Assembly: GCF_012489685.1 (NCBI RefSeq)
Contig: NC_080043.1
Span: 12,208,223-12,272,222, forward strand
Direction of reading: 5' to 3'
Length of the DNA stretch: 64,000 nucleotides
Source: Lotus japonicus
Lineage: Eukaryota; Streptophyta; Magnoliopsida; Fabales; Fabaceae
Below, piece by piece: positions 32,812 through 43,598 of the stretch (position 1 is its first letter; each line of letters starts with the position of its first letter). Under the pieces are notes generated by a model. That model searched no databases and was not told the origin of the DNA. It saw nothing but the letters and a program-made list of their open reading frames with translations. Made by a program: the position numbers and the translations under genes.

Positions 32812-33442
32812 TTTCATATAAACATCCTTGTAAATGTTGTAAGCCTTGCTATAAGGATGTTTCTAATCCATCTAGTTTTGTAAAAGTTTGAGTCTTGAAG
32901 TATGTTTTGTAAGCCTTGATGTTTTGTTATTGTTTTTACCATTTAAATACTTGTGTACCACTAAGTTTCTTAAGAAATATTTTGGGTGAAAACGAAATGT
33001 TGTGAAGTAGAGTCTCTCCTCGACTCTGGTTGGGTTTTGATGAAGACTACCACATCAACAAAGAAGAAAAATGTGAAGATCATGAAGAACAATAGTACAA
33101 GATGTCAAAGATTTTAGATAAGGTTCAAATCTGATAGGTCTTTTACCTTTGATAGATTGCTTTTACAGATTCAATTTCACTTAAAAGCATATGAAAACAA
33201 GCTTAATTGAGAACTAGAATGTTTTTCAAGTTAAAAGAAGTAGAAATCACTCAAAAGGCTATAAAAATCAAGCATACAAGTTTCTGGCATGGCAATTGAA
33301 TACCAGAATGTGTACTATAATCAATTACCAGAATGTGTGTAATGGATTGCATGTGCTCCAGGAGCATGTAATTGAATATTTGAAGTAACTAGTTATAAAA
33401 TTTCACATACAATTCCATGAATTAAGAAATTAACTAATTTGC
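32812..33442. other. Intergenic downstream of kinase gene C
   Basis: No coding region is recognised. The last part (33390-33442) is probably the 3' untranslated region of gene C, as it matches the same position after gene B (caattccatgaa, aattaactaa). Confidence 0.4.
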
Positions 33443-35445
33443 CTATCTAGCATTCAATACTGATGAGATGGTTATTTCATTTATTGAGGAAGATGTTTGT
33501 TCTCCAGATGAATCCTTCCTAATAAAGAAACCGGGTTGTTTAGGTTGAGGCAAAGCATTTTCACTGCTCAACATTAAAACCACAGATGTCATGTTTGGTC
33601 TATCATCAGGATGATGTTCCACACATAAAAGACCAATTTGAATGCAGCGTAAAACTTCTGCTAATGTATTGCCTTCTCTTAAACAATCATCAATCAATTC
33701 ATGTGGAATGCCCTTTTTCCACAGTCTCTCCACGCGACCATGCCTAAGTACAACAATTTGGTAAAATTATTACCCAAAATATTCTTAAAAGAAAATCATT
33801 TCTTTTTTGTGTTTACTCACATGATCAATAAGGTTGAGATCATCTTGGTCCTGATGATAGGTAAGTATTAGCGACCTATTTTTCTTCCCGCTTATAATTT
33901 CAAGAAATAATATGCCCAAGCTATACACGTCCGATTTGATAGAGAACCTCCCATCAATGGCATATTCGGGTGCCAAGTAACCACTGAAAGGAAACACACA
34001 AGAATTAACTTGATACTTGCTCTCAAAAGAATTCTAAGACTAAGTACTTTCGAGAACAATACTCAACTTATCCTAGTAAAACTTTAGCATAATTTAAGGT
34101 ACTTACTATGTGCCAATTATTGTGTTTGTTTTCCCATCAATTTGATCACCTCCACACATTTTAGCAATGCCAAAATCTGCAATTTTTGGATTCATATCAT
34201 TGTCTAATAAGACATTACTCGCTTTCAAATCTCTGTGTATAATTCTCAATCTAGAATCTTGATGAAGATAAAGAAGCCCTCGAGCAATTTCACACAAGAT
34301 GTTAAAACGTGTAGGCCAATTTAACTGTTTATGCTGAACTGAATCTGTCGAGATTATTCAATAAGTTTATTATTCATTTCATTTCAAAACAACATGAAGA
34401 AAAAAAATCAAATTTAGTATACTGAAAAGAAATGAATCTAGGCTCTTATTTGGTAAGTACTCATATACTAGCATTTTCTCTTCTCCTTCAACGCAACAAC
34501 CAATAACTTTCACAAGATTTCGATGTTGTAGTTTTGAACATAATATTACTTCATTCTTAAACTCTTTCAGCCCTTGTCTCGAACTCACTGAAAGCCTTTT
34601 GACTGCAATCTCTTGTCCACCTAACATTGTACCCTAAATTTTGTAAAGAAAAAAATTAAAAGCTGATGAGGTTTATATACAATTTTTTTTAACCTCATTG
34701 AAAAGCATGTTGCAAATTTACCTTGAATACAGGCCCAAAACCACCTTCACCGAGCTTGTTCTCAATTGAGAAGTTATTGGTGGCATTGAGTATTGTATCA
34801 AAATCAAAAAAAGGAAGCTCCAAGTCTTCATATCTACCTTCATCATTCTCTTTCATCCACCTGTTTATCTCTGTTTCCTCTTTGGTTTATTAAATGAGAT
34901 CAGTGGCAATGCCATTTAAAAAGTATATATACACACATGAATCTTTATGCTAAAAAACAAGATATTTTGTATTTTTCTGGTTATATGGTTGGTAATGAAT
35001 AATATTAATGTTTAGTAGCATTTAAATGCAAATAATAATGTTACATTGTACACTTACAAAGGTGGAGTGTTTTAAATTACCGTTGATGCAATTTTTTCTC
35101 ATTTAATAACATGAGTTTACTGTACTGCAAAAGGAAGTAACACCCTAAAGGGCTTCAAACAAAATAAACATGTAAAAACAAAATGGATAAAAATTGTTCT
35201 TTCACTGAATGTTCATTCCATATGTTACCAAAAAAAAAATTACACTGAATGTAAAATAGCTGGCCAATTGCTGTTATATTGCAGTGCCCAATTAAACTAA
35301 TTGACTTAATTATACTTTTGCTACTTTAATTTTATAAATGTGTGATTTTGATTTTATAGTCTCAATTACTCAAATTAAGTCTCTTTTCACCAAAAAAATT
35401 AAGTCACTCTATTTTTAAAATTGAATAAATGTGTTAAACCTTTAA

Positions 35446-35631
35446 GGGGTTGTCTAAATGATTCATGTGAAGGTTTGAGTTAAATAACTCATCATCCAAT
35501 CACATTAAAGATAAGTGACTTGAAATTTCTATATTTTATTTATTAATTTATTTCCAAGTCACTTATTTCTAATGTGATTGGATGATGAGTTATTTAACCC
35601 AAATTTTGACATGAGTCATTTAGACAACCCC
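35446..35631. mobile_element. Hairpin MITE in intron 2 of gene C
   Basis: 186 bp. The left arm (ggggttgtctaaatgattca onward) pairs with the right arm over about 75 bp, including aactcatcatccaatcacatt. The spacer is AT-rich and there is no coding frame. The target duplication is not clear. Confidence 0.8.
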
Positions 35632-36022
35632 AGTAAAGTTGATGACTTAATTTGTGCAATCAAAACTATAAGAATCAAAATCATGCATTCTTAATACTAT
35701 ATGGACCAAAATGTAATTAAGGCAAACTAGTTTCAAAATCTTTGTGAATCAGTAAATGCATTCTGACAGAAAAATTTATTATGAATACTTATACACAGAT
35801 TGCAAAAGCCTGCGATACGACAGTACAAACCGCTGCTAAATTCAAAGATGAAAAAAATGTTTAGTGGAGGTTTAAAATCTACTGTGAAAAATAAAAATGC
35901 CAATTTTGTGGATTTCCCAACTCTAGAAAAAAATAAGTTTTCATTCCTTTTTTAAAAATATAAAAACACTGTAGATTGTGGTATTAAAACTGCCACAATC
36001 TGCATCTGAGAAATTTCGTATC

Positions 36023-36322
36023 AAGGTTAAATATGTTTTTAGTGCCGCAAAATAGAGGTAAATTGGATGTAGTCCCTAAAAATTTATAATTTTTAGTCCC
36101 TGACACTAATGAAATATGTGAAATTAGTCCATAGTGTTCATTTTATGCATTACTTGAGATTTTTAACTACCGCAAAATACAGTAGTGGTGGTTTAAACCA
36201 CCAGAAAATGCATTGCAAGACTAACTTGACTTATTTCATTAATGTTGGGACTAAAAGTAATGATATTTTTTTGGAGGGACCAAATACTATTCAACCCTAT
36301 TCTAAAAACATATTTAACCCTT
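36023..36322. mobile_element. MITE-like element with GGTTAAATATGTTTTTAG ends
   Basis: About 300 bp in intron 2 of gene C. The left end aaggttaaatatgttttta and the right end taaaaacatatttaaccctt are inverted repeats, and inside lie blocks of the agtccct / gggacta kind. Ends of this form are abundant in legume genomes (established knowledge). The target duplication is unclear. Confidence 0.65.
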
Positions 36323-36525
36323 CCATCTCTATCAAACATTACTGATTTATTGTACCTTTATTCTTTGCTCTGATCTTGCAAATGTAGAAGAGTGCCAACT
36401 GCATCACAAGGATCGCTGATATAGGGACTGTAACAGCCAAGACTACCTTTTTCCTATTCCCATGTTTAGCATCTGCATACAAAAAACCAAAAGTATAGCT
36501 GTATAGACCTATAATTCCCAAAAGA

Positions 36526-36578
36526 GACAAAGAGTGCAAGTTTTTTTTTTTTTTTTTGAATTTGACAAAGAGTGCAAG
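36526..36578 (-). repeat. Poly(A)-only retroposition footprint
   Basis: gacaaagagtgcaag occurs at 36526-36540 and again at 36564-36578. Between them lie 17 T and gaattt. This is what a severely 5'-truncated LINE or SINE insertion leaves: a 15-bp target duplication around a poly(A) tail, here reading on the minus strand, in intron 1 of gene C. Confidence 0.7.
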
Positions 36579-36924
36579 TTAATATAACAAAAACAGAGTA
36601 AAATACCATAGTCTTTACCATTGTTGGAAACATCTGTTTGAATACGAACATATAGATCTTGGCTGATTTGTGAAAAACTCAAATCAAGAAGATCACCAAA
36701 CCAGATAGAACAACCACTACCCTCTCCACTTGAGTCTATGTTTGCATAAGCACTGCAGGAACAATTTTCCAAGCATTTGGCTTTGCAATCATGGAGTGTC
36801 ATATTCTCATCAACCCAAGAATGTTTAGTATCAGGTAATTCCACCCCAGAAAGTTTCACAAAACCATCACTTTTTTTCACCCCACAGCTCCACCCTTCAC
36901 TCCTCACACATCCTTCTGTCCAAT

Positions 36925-36929
36925 ACAAT
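36925..36929. repeat. Target site duplication ACAAT, left copy
   Basis: ACAAT directly before the 5' LTR. The second copy is at 46700-46704 after the 3' LTR. Both lie in exon 1 of kinase gene C. Confidence 0.95.
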
Positions 36930-37144
36930 TGGACTGATATGGGCGGACCGAATGGGTTAATCAGTATCATGTAACTAAGGGGCCGGGCAACCCATGGTCC
37001 AGCCGGACCAAAACCCAAGCTATAAATAAAAGAGGACCGCCCAAGCGGTGGGGATCCTATCATTTCACGCATTTTACTCACTTTGTTTACTCTCGCTTGC
37101 TCTCGATATTGGTTAGCCTTAGTCTGCGGTTCCATACCGGAACA
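36930..37144 (+). repeat. Gypsy 5' LTR
   Basis: TG..CA, 215 bp. TATA-like tataaataaa at 37021-37030 is the likely start of the genomic transcript. Short LTRs of this size are unusual beside a 9.3-kb interior. Confidence 0.95.
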
Positions 37145-37199
37145 TTGGCGCCCACCGTGGGGCCGAAGGATACTTTCCTAGGCTTCGTTTTTCATCGCG
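37145..37199 (+). promoter_or_regulatory. Primer binding site and short leader
   Basis: ttggcgcccaccgtggggcc begins at 37145, with TGG complementary to a tRNA CCA end from 37146. The first ATG of the long frame is at 37200. Confidence 0.75.
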
Positions 37200-40100
37200 A
37201 TGGTGACTCGATCCGGGGCGAACGGAGAGAGGAATCATGTTCAACAAAATGATGTTCCTCCCGATGTTCTTCAGCGGATCATGGACGATCTCAATGAACT
37301 TCGTCAACATAATCAGCAGTTGCAAAATCAACTTACTGATCTTAATCAGACTTAGGGTTTACGAGAGGGCGATCGAAGAATGGCTGAGACGGTGGTGGAC
37401 TTTCAACCTTTCACAGAGGAAATAGCGAACACTGCCGTCCCAGACAATTTGAAGACGTTGAAGCTTGATTCTTACTATGGCGATTCAGATCCAAAGGACC
37501 ATTTAGTGTATTTCAACACGAAAATGGTCATTGTAGGCGCATCAGACGCGTTGAAGTGCAAAATGTTACCGTCAACTTTTAAGAAATCGGCGATGATTTG
37601 GTTTACAACTCTACCGTCAAGGTCAATCGTCAATTTCACAGAATTATCTACAAAATTCTTGTCTCAGTTTTCTACCATTCGTGCACAAAAAGTGACTCCG
37701 GCGACATTATTCAACATTCGGCAGGGAGTAAATGAGACTTTGCAATCTTATATGGGGCGTTTCAATCAACTATCTGTTCATTTGGAGGATAAGATGCCAG
37801 AAATTTGCATTGCAGCCTTTGAATTGGGTTTGAGGCCGGGCGGTCTAAACAATAATTTAAGCAGGAAACCGGTGGAAACAATGGTGCACCTACGCGAAAG
37901 GGTTCAAGGATACATTAGGGAGGAGCAAAGTGATCAGATCAAGAATAACCGCCCGAATGCGGTGGTAACTGGGCAGAAACAGCAGTTCGAGGCGAGAAAA
38001 GGAGCGGTTACAGATCAATATTCGAAGGGATGGACCGAACGTGGCAACGCAGGGTATAATAATCGTAACCGTTATGACGGCCGATTTGATAACCGTTCTA
38101 ATTTCAAAAATCGTGCTCAACCGTATGGAGTGCGTGGGCCAGGACATTCGATGACGTGGACTCGGAACCAAAATGACCGTGCAGTACCTTTGGCGGTTAA
38201 TTTGACTGAAGCTTTGCACACGTGTTTGGAGGCGAATGTTATTCGTTTTCCACTGCAGCCAAAGCCGTCAACGGGTTACGTGGATAAGAAGAAGTGGTGC
38301 GAGTATCATAGGATTTCAGGGCATAATACTGATGACTGTTTTACTTTGAAGAAGGAGATTAATAAATTGATAAAGGCTGGGTATATGAAGCAGCTTGAGG
38401 GGCGAAGCAATTCAGATGAAGCAGGAACTTCAACAAGACGAACCGAAGATGGAAAAGAGATTGAGGGTGATGGTCAAGATAGACAATCGGATGGAAAAGC
38501 AAAGGGGCGAATTCATTCTATTTTTGGTGGATTTCGTGGCGGAGGAATGACTAATTCAGCTCGTAAGAGGTACGTTCACTCCATTAATGCTGTTTACTCT
38601 AACGATTGGGGAAGTTGGGCAACCAATCAACCCGATATAACGTTTACTGTGCGAGATTTTGAGGGAGTACAGCCTCACGAAGACGATCCAATTGTTGTAA
38701 TGCTGAGGATTGCTGATTATGAAATTGAGAGGGTACTTTTGGATCAAGGAAGCTCGGCGGATTTGATTTATGGTGACGCTTTTGAAAAGTTGGGGCTAAA
38801 TGAATCTGATTTGTTGCCTTATGATGGTTCTTTAGTGGGTTTTTCTGGAGAAAAAGTATTTGTTCGAGGATATGTGGAATTGAAGACTGTCTTTGGAGAA
38901 GGGAAGAATGCGGAGGCATTTGCTATTAAGTTTTTGGTAGTAAAGTGTACTTCACCGTACAATGTACTCATTGGGAGGCCATCACTAAACAGATTGGGGG
39001 CGATCATTTCTACAAGACATTTAACGGCGAAGTATCCATTGAGCAAAGGAGGAGTTGGAATTTTAAAGGCTGATCAAATGGTTGCTCGAAAGTGTTATTC
39101 AGAAAGTTTTAAGCAGTATGGGCACATGGGTAAGAAAGCAGTGAAAGAGGGGCATCGAGTCTATGAGGTGGATTTAGATCAGTCAGAAATTATTTTGGAT
39201 CCTCGAGAAGGATTCAGTGAGTACAAGATGAAATCAGAAGAGGAAACTAAGGCGATCCAAATTGGTGAGCGAAACTTGAAAGTTGGTGTCAATTTAACTA
39301 CAAGTCAGGAAAACAGGTTGGTAAAATTATTATCTGAGAATATGGATTTGTTTGCATGGAGTGCAAGAGATTTACCAGGAATCGATCCGGAATTTATATG
39401 TCACAAATTGGCTTTAAATCCCGGGGTGAAACCTATTGTTCAGTTTAAAAGAAAGATGGGCGAAGAAAAGGCAGAGGCTGTAAAGGTGGAAACAAATAAG
39501 TTACTGGAAGCTGGATTCATTAGGGAAGTAAAGTATCCAACTTGGTTGGCGAATGTTGTTATGGTGAAGAAGGCTAATGGCAAGTGGCGAATGTGCACAG
39601 ATTATACAGATTTGAACAAGCACTGTCCTAAGGATTCTTATCCTTTACCGAATATTGATAAGCTTGTGGATAGGGCATCTGGATTCAGAATGCTTAGCCT
39701 CATGGATGCATACTCAGGGTATCATCAAATAAGAATGTATCAGCCTGACGAGGAGAAAACAGCTTTCATGACAAATCAGGCGAACTATTGCTATCAGACT
39801 ATGCCGTTTGGGCTGAAGAATGCGGGAGCAACATACCAAAGGTTGATGGATAAGGTGTTTGACAAGCAGGTGGGGCGGAACATGGAGATTTATGTAGACG
39901 ACATGGTGGTCAAGTCAGAGGAAATGGTGGCGCATTGTTCTGATCTCGAAGAAGCTTTTGGCGAACTAAGAAAGCATAACATGAGACTTAATCCGGAAAA
40001 GTGTTCGTTTGGAATTCAAAGCGGAAAGTTTTTGGGTTTCATGATCACGAGGAGAGGAATTGAGGCGAACCCTGATAAGTGTAAGGCGATACTCGATATG

Positions 40101-42419
40101 CAGAGTCCAACCTCAGTTAAAGATGTGCAGAAGTTAACAGGAAGAATAACAGCTTTGTCCAGGTTTCTTCCGTGTTCTGGGGAAAAATCAGCACCATTTT
40201 TTCAATGCTTAAGGAAGAACAAAACTTTTTAGTGGACTGAAGAATGTGAGAGGGCGTTCCAAAGTTTGAAGGATCATTTATCCAAGCCACCAATTTTAGC
40301 CAAACCAGTTCCAGGTATTTCATTATCAATGTTTATTTCCATCTCTGATAATGCAGTTAGTTCAGTTTTGTTGCAAGAAAATAAGGATGATATGAGGATC
40401 ATATATTTTGTGAGTCATGCTCTTCAAGGAGCTGAAGTTAGATACCAAAAAATTGAAAAGGCTGCATTAGCTCTAATCATATCCGCCAGGAAATTAAGAC
40501 CATATTTTCAAGGCTTTCCAATTGTGGTAAAAACAGATTTGCCACTTCGCCAAGTTTTGCAAAAGCCTGATCTGGCTGGAAGAATGGTTTCCTGGGCTGT
40601 TGAATTGTCAGAATTTGAAATCACTTTTGACATGAAAGGTCTGGTTAAAGCACAGGTATTGGTGGATTTTGTTAATGAAATGTCTTCTAGTGAGAAAAAT
40701 ATGGAAGTTGGCGAATGGAGTTTGTCTGTAGATGGTTCGTCTAATGTCAAGGGAAGTGGAGCTGGAATAATCTTAGAAGGACCAGGCGGCGTGACAGTTG
40801 AGCAGTCACTCAAGTTTGACTTTAAATCAAGCAATAATCAGGCAGAGTATGAAGCTATAATTGCAGGTTTGAAGTTGGCGATCGAGATGGGGGTCAAGAG
40901 CATAATGATTAAAACAGATTCTCAGATAGTTTCCAGGCAAATTCAGGGTGAATATCAGGCGAGGGACGCACAGCTGGCTAAGTATTTATTGAAAGCTCAG
41001 GGATTGATAAAGCAGATAGGCACAGTGCAGGTCAATTATGTTCCGCGGGAGGAGAATACAAGGGCGGATATTCTATCAAAGTTAGCAAGCACCAAGAAGC
41101 CGGGAAACAATAAGTCAGTCATCCAGGAAGTTTTAAGCAGCCCAAGTATCGAAGAAGATGAGACAATGATGGTGTTAACTTTAGCGAATTCAGATTGGAT
41201 GGGGCGTATCAAACAGTGTTTGGAGGCAGAAGGCTCTGATGTGTTGACATTCTCTAAGGATCAAATTCGCGAGGCAAGTCGTTACACATTGTTGGGCGAT
41301 CAATTGTACAGAAGAGGGATTGGAGTTCCTTTATTGAGATGTGTCTCTAAGGATGAGGCGGAAAGAATCATGTTTGAAGTTCACGAAGGTGTGTGTGCAA
41401 GTCATGTAGGGGGAAGATCTTTGGCGGCGAAAGTGCTCAGAGCAGGGTTCTATTGGCCAACTTTACGAGGGGATTGTATGGAATATGTGAAGAAGTGTGG
41501 TAAATGTCAAATTTATGCAGATTTACATAAGGCGCCGCCTGAGACTCTTAGCTCAATGAGTTCATCGTGGCCATTTGCAATGTGGGGAGTAGATATTCAG
41601 GGACCGTTCACTCCAGCAGGTTCTCAAATCAGATTTATTTTGGTGGCGGTGGACTATTTTACTAAGTGGATTGAGGCAGAATCAATGGCGAAAATAACAG
41701 CAGAAAAAGTCAAAAAGTTTTATTGGAGAAAATTGGTTTGCAGATTTGGCGTTCCAGCAACTATCGTCTCAGACAATGGAACACAGTTTACAAGCAGGAG
41801 TGTGAAGGATTTTTGTGCAGGAATGGGAATTGAGATGCGTTTCGCCTCAGTTGAGCACCCTCAGACAAATGGACAAGTGGAGTCAGCGAATAAAGTCATT
41901 CTCAATGGAATTAGAAAGCGTCTAGGCGAAGTTAAGGGATTATGGGCTGAAGAGTTGATCACGGTCATTTGGGCGTACAATACTACTCCTCAATCAACTA
42001 CTGGCGAATCACCTTTTAAGTTGACTTACGGGGTAGATGCAATGATACCAGCAGAATTACAAGATGTAACTTTCAGGGTGGCAACTTATAATGAAGAGCA
42101 GAACGACATGAATAGAGTGGTTGATCTCAATTTAGCAGAGGAAACGCAAGCAGAGGTTCGTTTGAGGCAGGCAATGGTAAAACAGAGGTCGGAAAGGCGA
42201 TACAATTCTAGAGTGGTTCCGAGGCAAATGAAAGTTGGTGATTTGGTTCTGCGTAGGAAGGCAAAGGGGCCTGATGATTCGAAGTTATCACCTAATTGGG
42301 AAGGACCTTACAGGATTCTGCGAGAGCTTGGTCAAGGGGCGTATCATTTGGAGGAGTTATCGGGGCGAAGGGTCCCAAGGGCTTGGAATGCACAGCATCT
42401 CCGTTATTATTACAGTTGA
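37200..42419 (+). CDS. Gypsy gag-pol polyprotein (two internal TAG codons)
   Basis: One frame of 1740 codons from ATG 37200 (MVTRSGANGERN..) to TGA at 42417. It is broken only by TAG at 37353-37355 and 40230-40232; the next ATG after the first is at 37380. Order: gag (about 37400-37930), knuckle-like CEYHRISGHNTDDC (38299 on), protease (VLLDQGSSADLIY, about 38730), reverse transcriptase (MCTDYTDLNKHCPKDSYPLP, MPFGLKNAGATYQRLM, YVDDMVVKS), RNase H, a second plant-type RNase H (LSVDGSSNVKGSGAG, KTDSQIV), integrase zinc finger (HEGVCASHVGG.., CGKCQ), DDE core (WGVDIQGPF, IVSDNGTQF, HPQTNGQVES) and a C-terminal domain ending LRYYYS. The second TAG lies between reverse transcriptase and RNase H (KTF-stop-WTEEC). 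The enzymes copy and insert the element. Confidence 0.92.
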
Positions 42420-42579
42420 AGTGCAGGGTGGTTTGTTCGGTTTGTTTTGTGTTGTACAGTTTGTTTCAGTGTATGTTTGTCCAAGACTGTGTTTCGTTGT
42501 TTCAGTTTGTGTGTGTTGAAGTCTACGTTTGTTGGTTGTATCGTTTAAGACTATGTTTGTTGTGTAAGACTAGATTTGA

Positions 42580-42694
42580 TGCACTCTTTTCTCTACCCCA
42601 GGCGGGAGAGTTTTTAACGAGGCATCAATTATTAATGAATAACAGGTGTGCACTCTTTTCTCTACCCCAGGCGGGAGAGTTTTTAACGAGGCAT
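42580..42694 (+). repeat. Pair of identical 46-bp repeats after pol
   Basis: Two copies (42580-42625, 42649-42694) of a unit with ctctaccccaggcgggagag and tttttaacgaggcat. A ttttaacgaggca motif in this position is familiar from other Tat-type elements. Function unknown; possibly a structural or termination element between gag-pol and the antisense gene. Confidence 0.85.
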
Positions 42695-43598
42695 AACCTT
42701 TTTTAAAATGATCAAGGGCTTATCATTTTACTTATTTCTTTTACCCATAGCGGAAACTTATCAACTAAGGTCTATCAATTGGGCGACGTCAGACAATTGA
42801 GAAAAAAGTAAGTCTCTTAAAACAAGAGCATTCGGCCACGAATTCATAAGCACAGTCTTAAATTGGATTTAAGCTTGTCCAAACTAAGCACAAGTCTCCA
42901 CGCGAGCATACTAATGAAATCAAGTATGTTGACTTTGATTTCCATGAGTAACTATGTCAAAAATGAAAAATTTGACTAAGTTATGTACACAAAGGCCTTA
43001 TGATTCCAAAGTAGTTGATTAAGTTTAAACTTTAGCATATTTCATTATGTACGGCAAAATGTGGGAATAACGTATTCAACTAAACGACGAAGGCGGATCA
43101 AATTTGGTGAAAGGTTAGTAAAAATTATTCATGTTAAGTTATACTTTGAGATTACTGATTGAAAGGTTAGTAAAGCGCAGTATTATTAATTATATTAATT
43201 TGTCTAATTGATCTAGTTGTTGTTGGATGAATTATGTTATTGAGATCGAAAGAATAACTTAATGGTTTCTATGTTAAGTTAAGATGTGATGTCTTCATAG
43301 AATAGGAATAGGAACAAAAATATATTAAGTGTTGGAAACATGTTATTAAGTGTTGAAGTAATTTAGACGGGAGGCAGAACCATTGGAATTATGCAATTTG
43401 AGAGTTGATATATAGAAAACACATCATATTAATAGTGCTTGATAAACATTACATAATTATCTTAGGATAAACCGTGGAGCTAATTGCTCAACACTTACAG
43501 AAATAAAGATAAAACATAGGCAGATTTAACTAACTTAGAAAATAAAAAAAAAACTAAAGGATAATTCATGTAGTACATATGCTTGAACAGGGGTGGAA
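42695..43598. other. Gypsy interior between pol and antisense gene
   Basis: No coding frame is supported. It includes the likely 3' ends of the plus-strand gag-pol transcript and the minus-strand antisense transcript, which converge here. Confidence 0.5.

Larger units (their letters stand above)
33443..36929 (-). pseudogene. G-type lectin receptor kinase C, 3' part (exons 1b to 7)
   Basis: Exons in minus order: 36929-36619 (rest of exon 1, PAN region LYWTEGCVRSEGWSCGVKK.. to TDVSNNG), 36472-36356 (membrane helix), 34879-34722 (GEGGFG), 34633-34423 (IAVKRL), 34344-34107 ([18 protein letters not shown]), 33983-33821 ([12 protein letters not shown]) and 33743-33443. The layout equals gene B. 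Damage: exon 7 has 10 extra nt after GCATGG, which shifts the frame unless an AG 16 nt downstream of the acceptor is used. The exon 4 donor has changed from G|GTAAGT in B to A|GTATAC. Upstream, exon 1 is severed by the Gypsy element at 36930. Not expected to make a receptor. Confidence 0.9.

Noticed and set aside
42235..42706. Plus-strand frames overlapping and following the end of gag-pol
   Set aside because: They are out-of-frame readings of integrase plus the 46-bp repeat pair, and explain nothing else.
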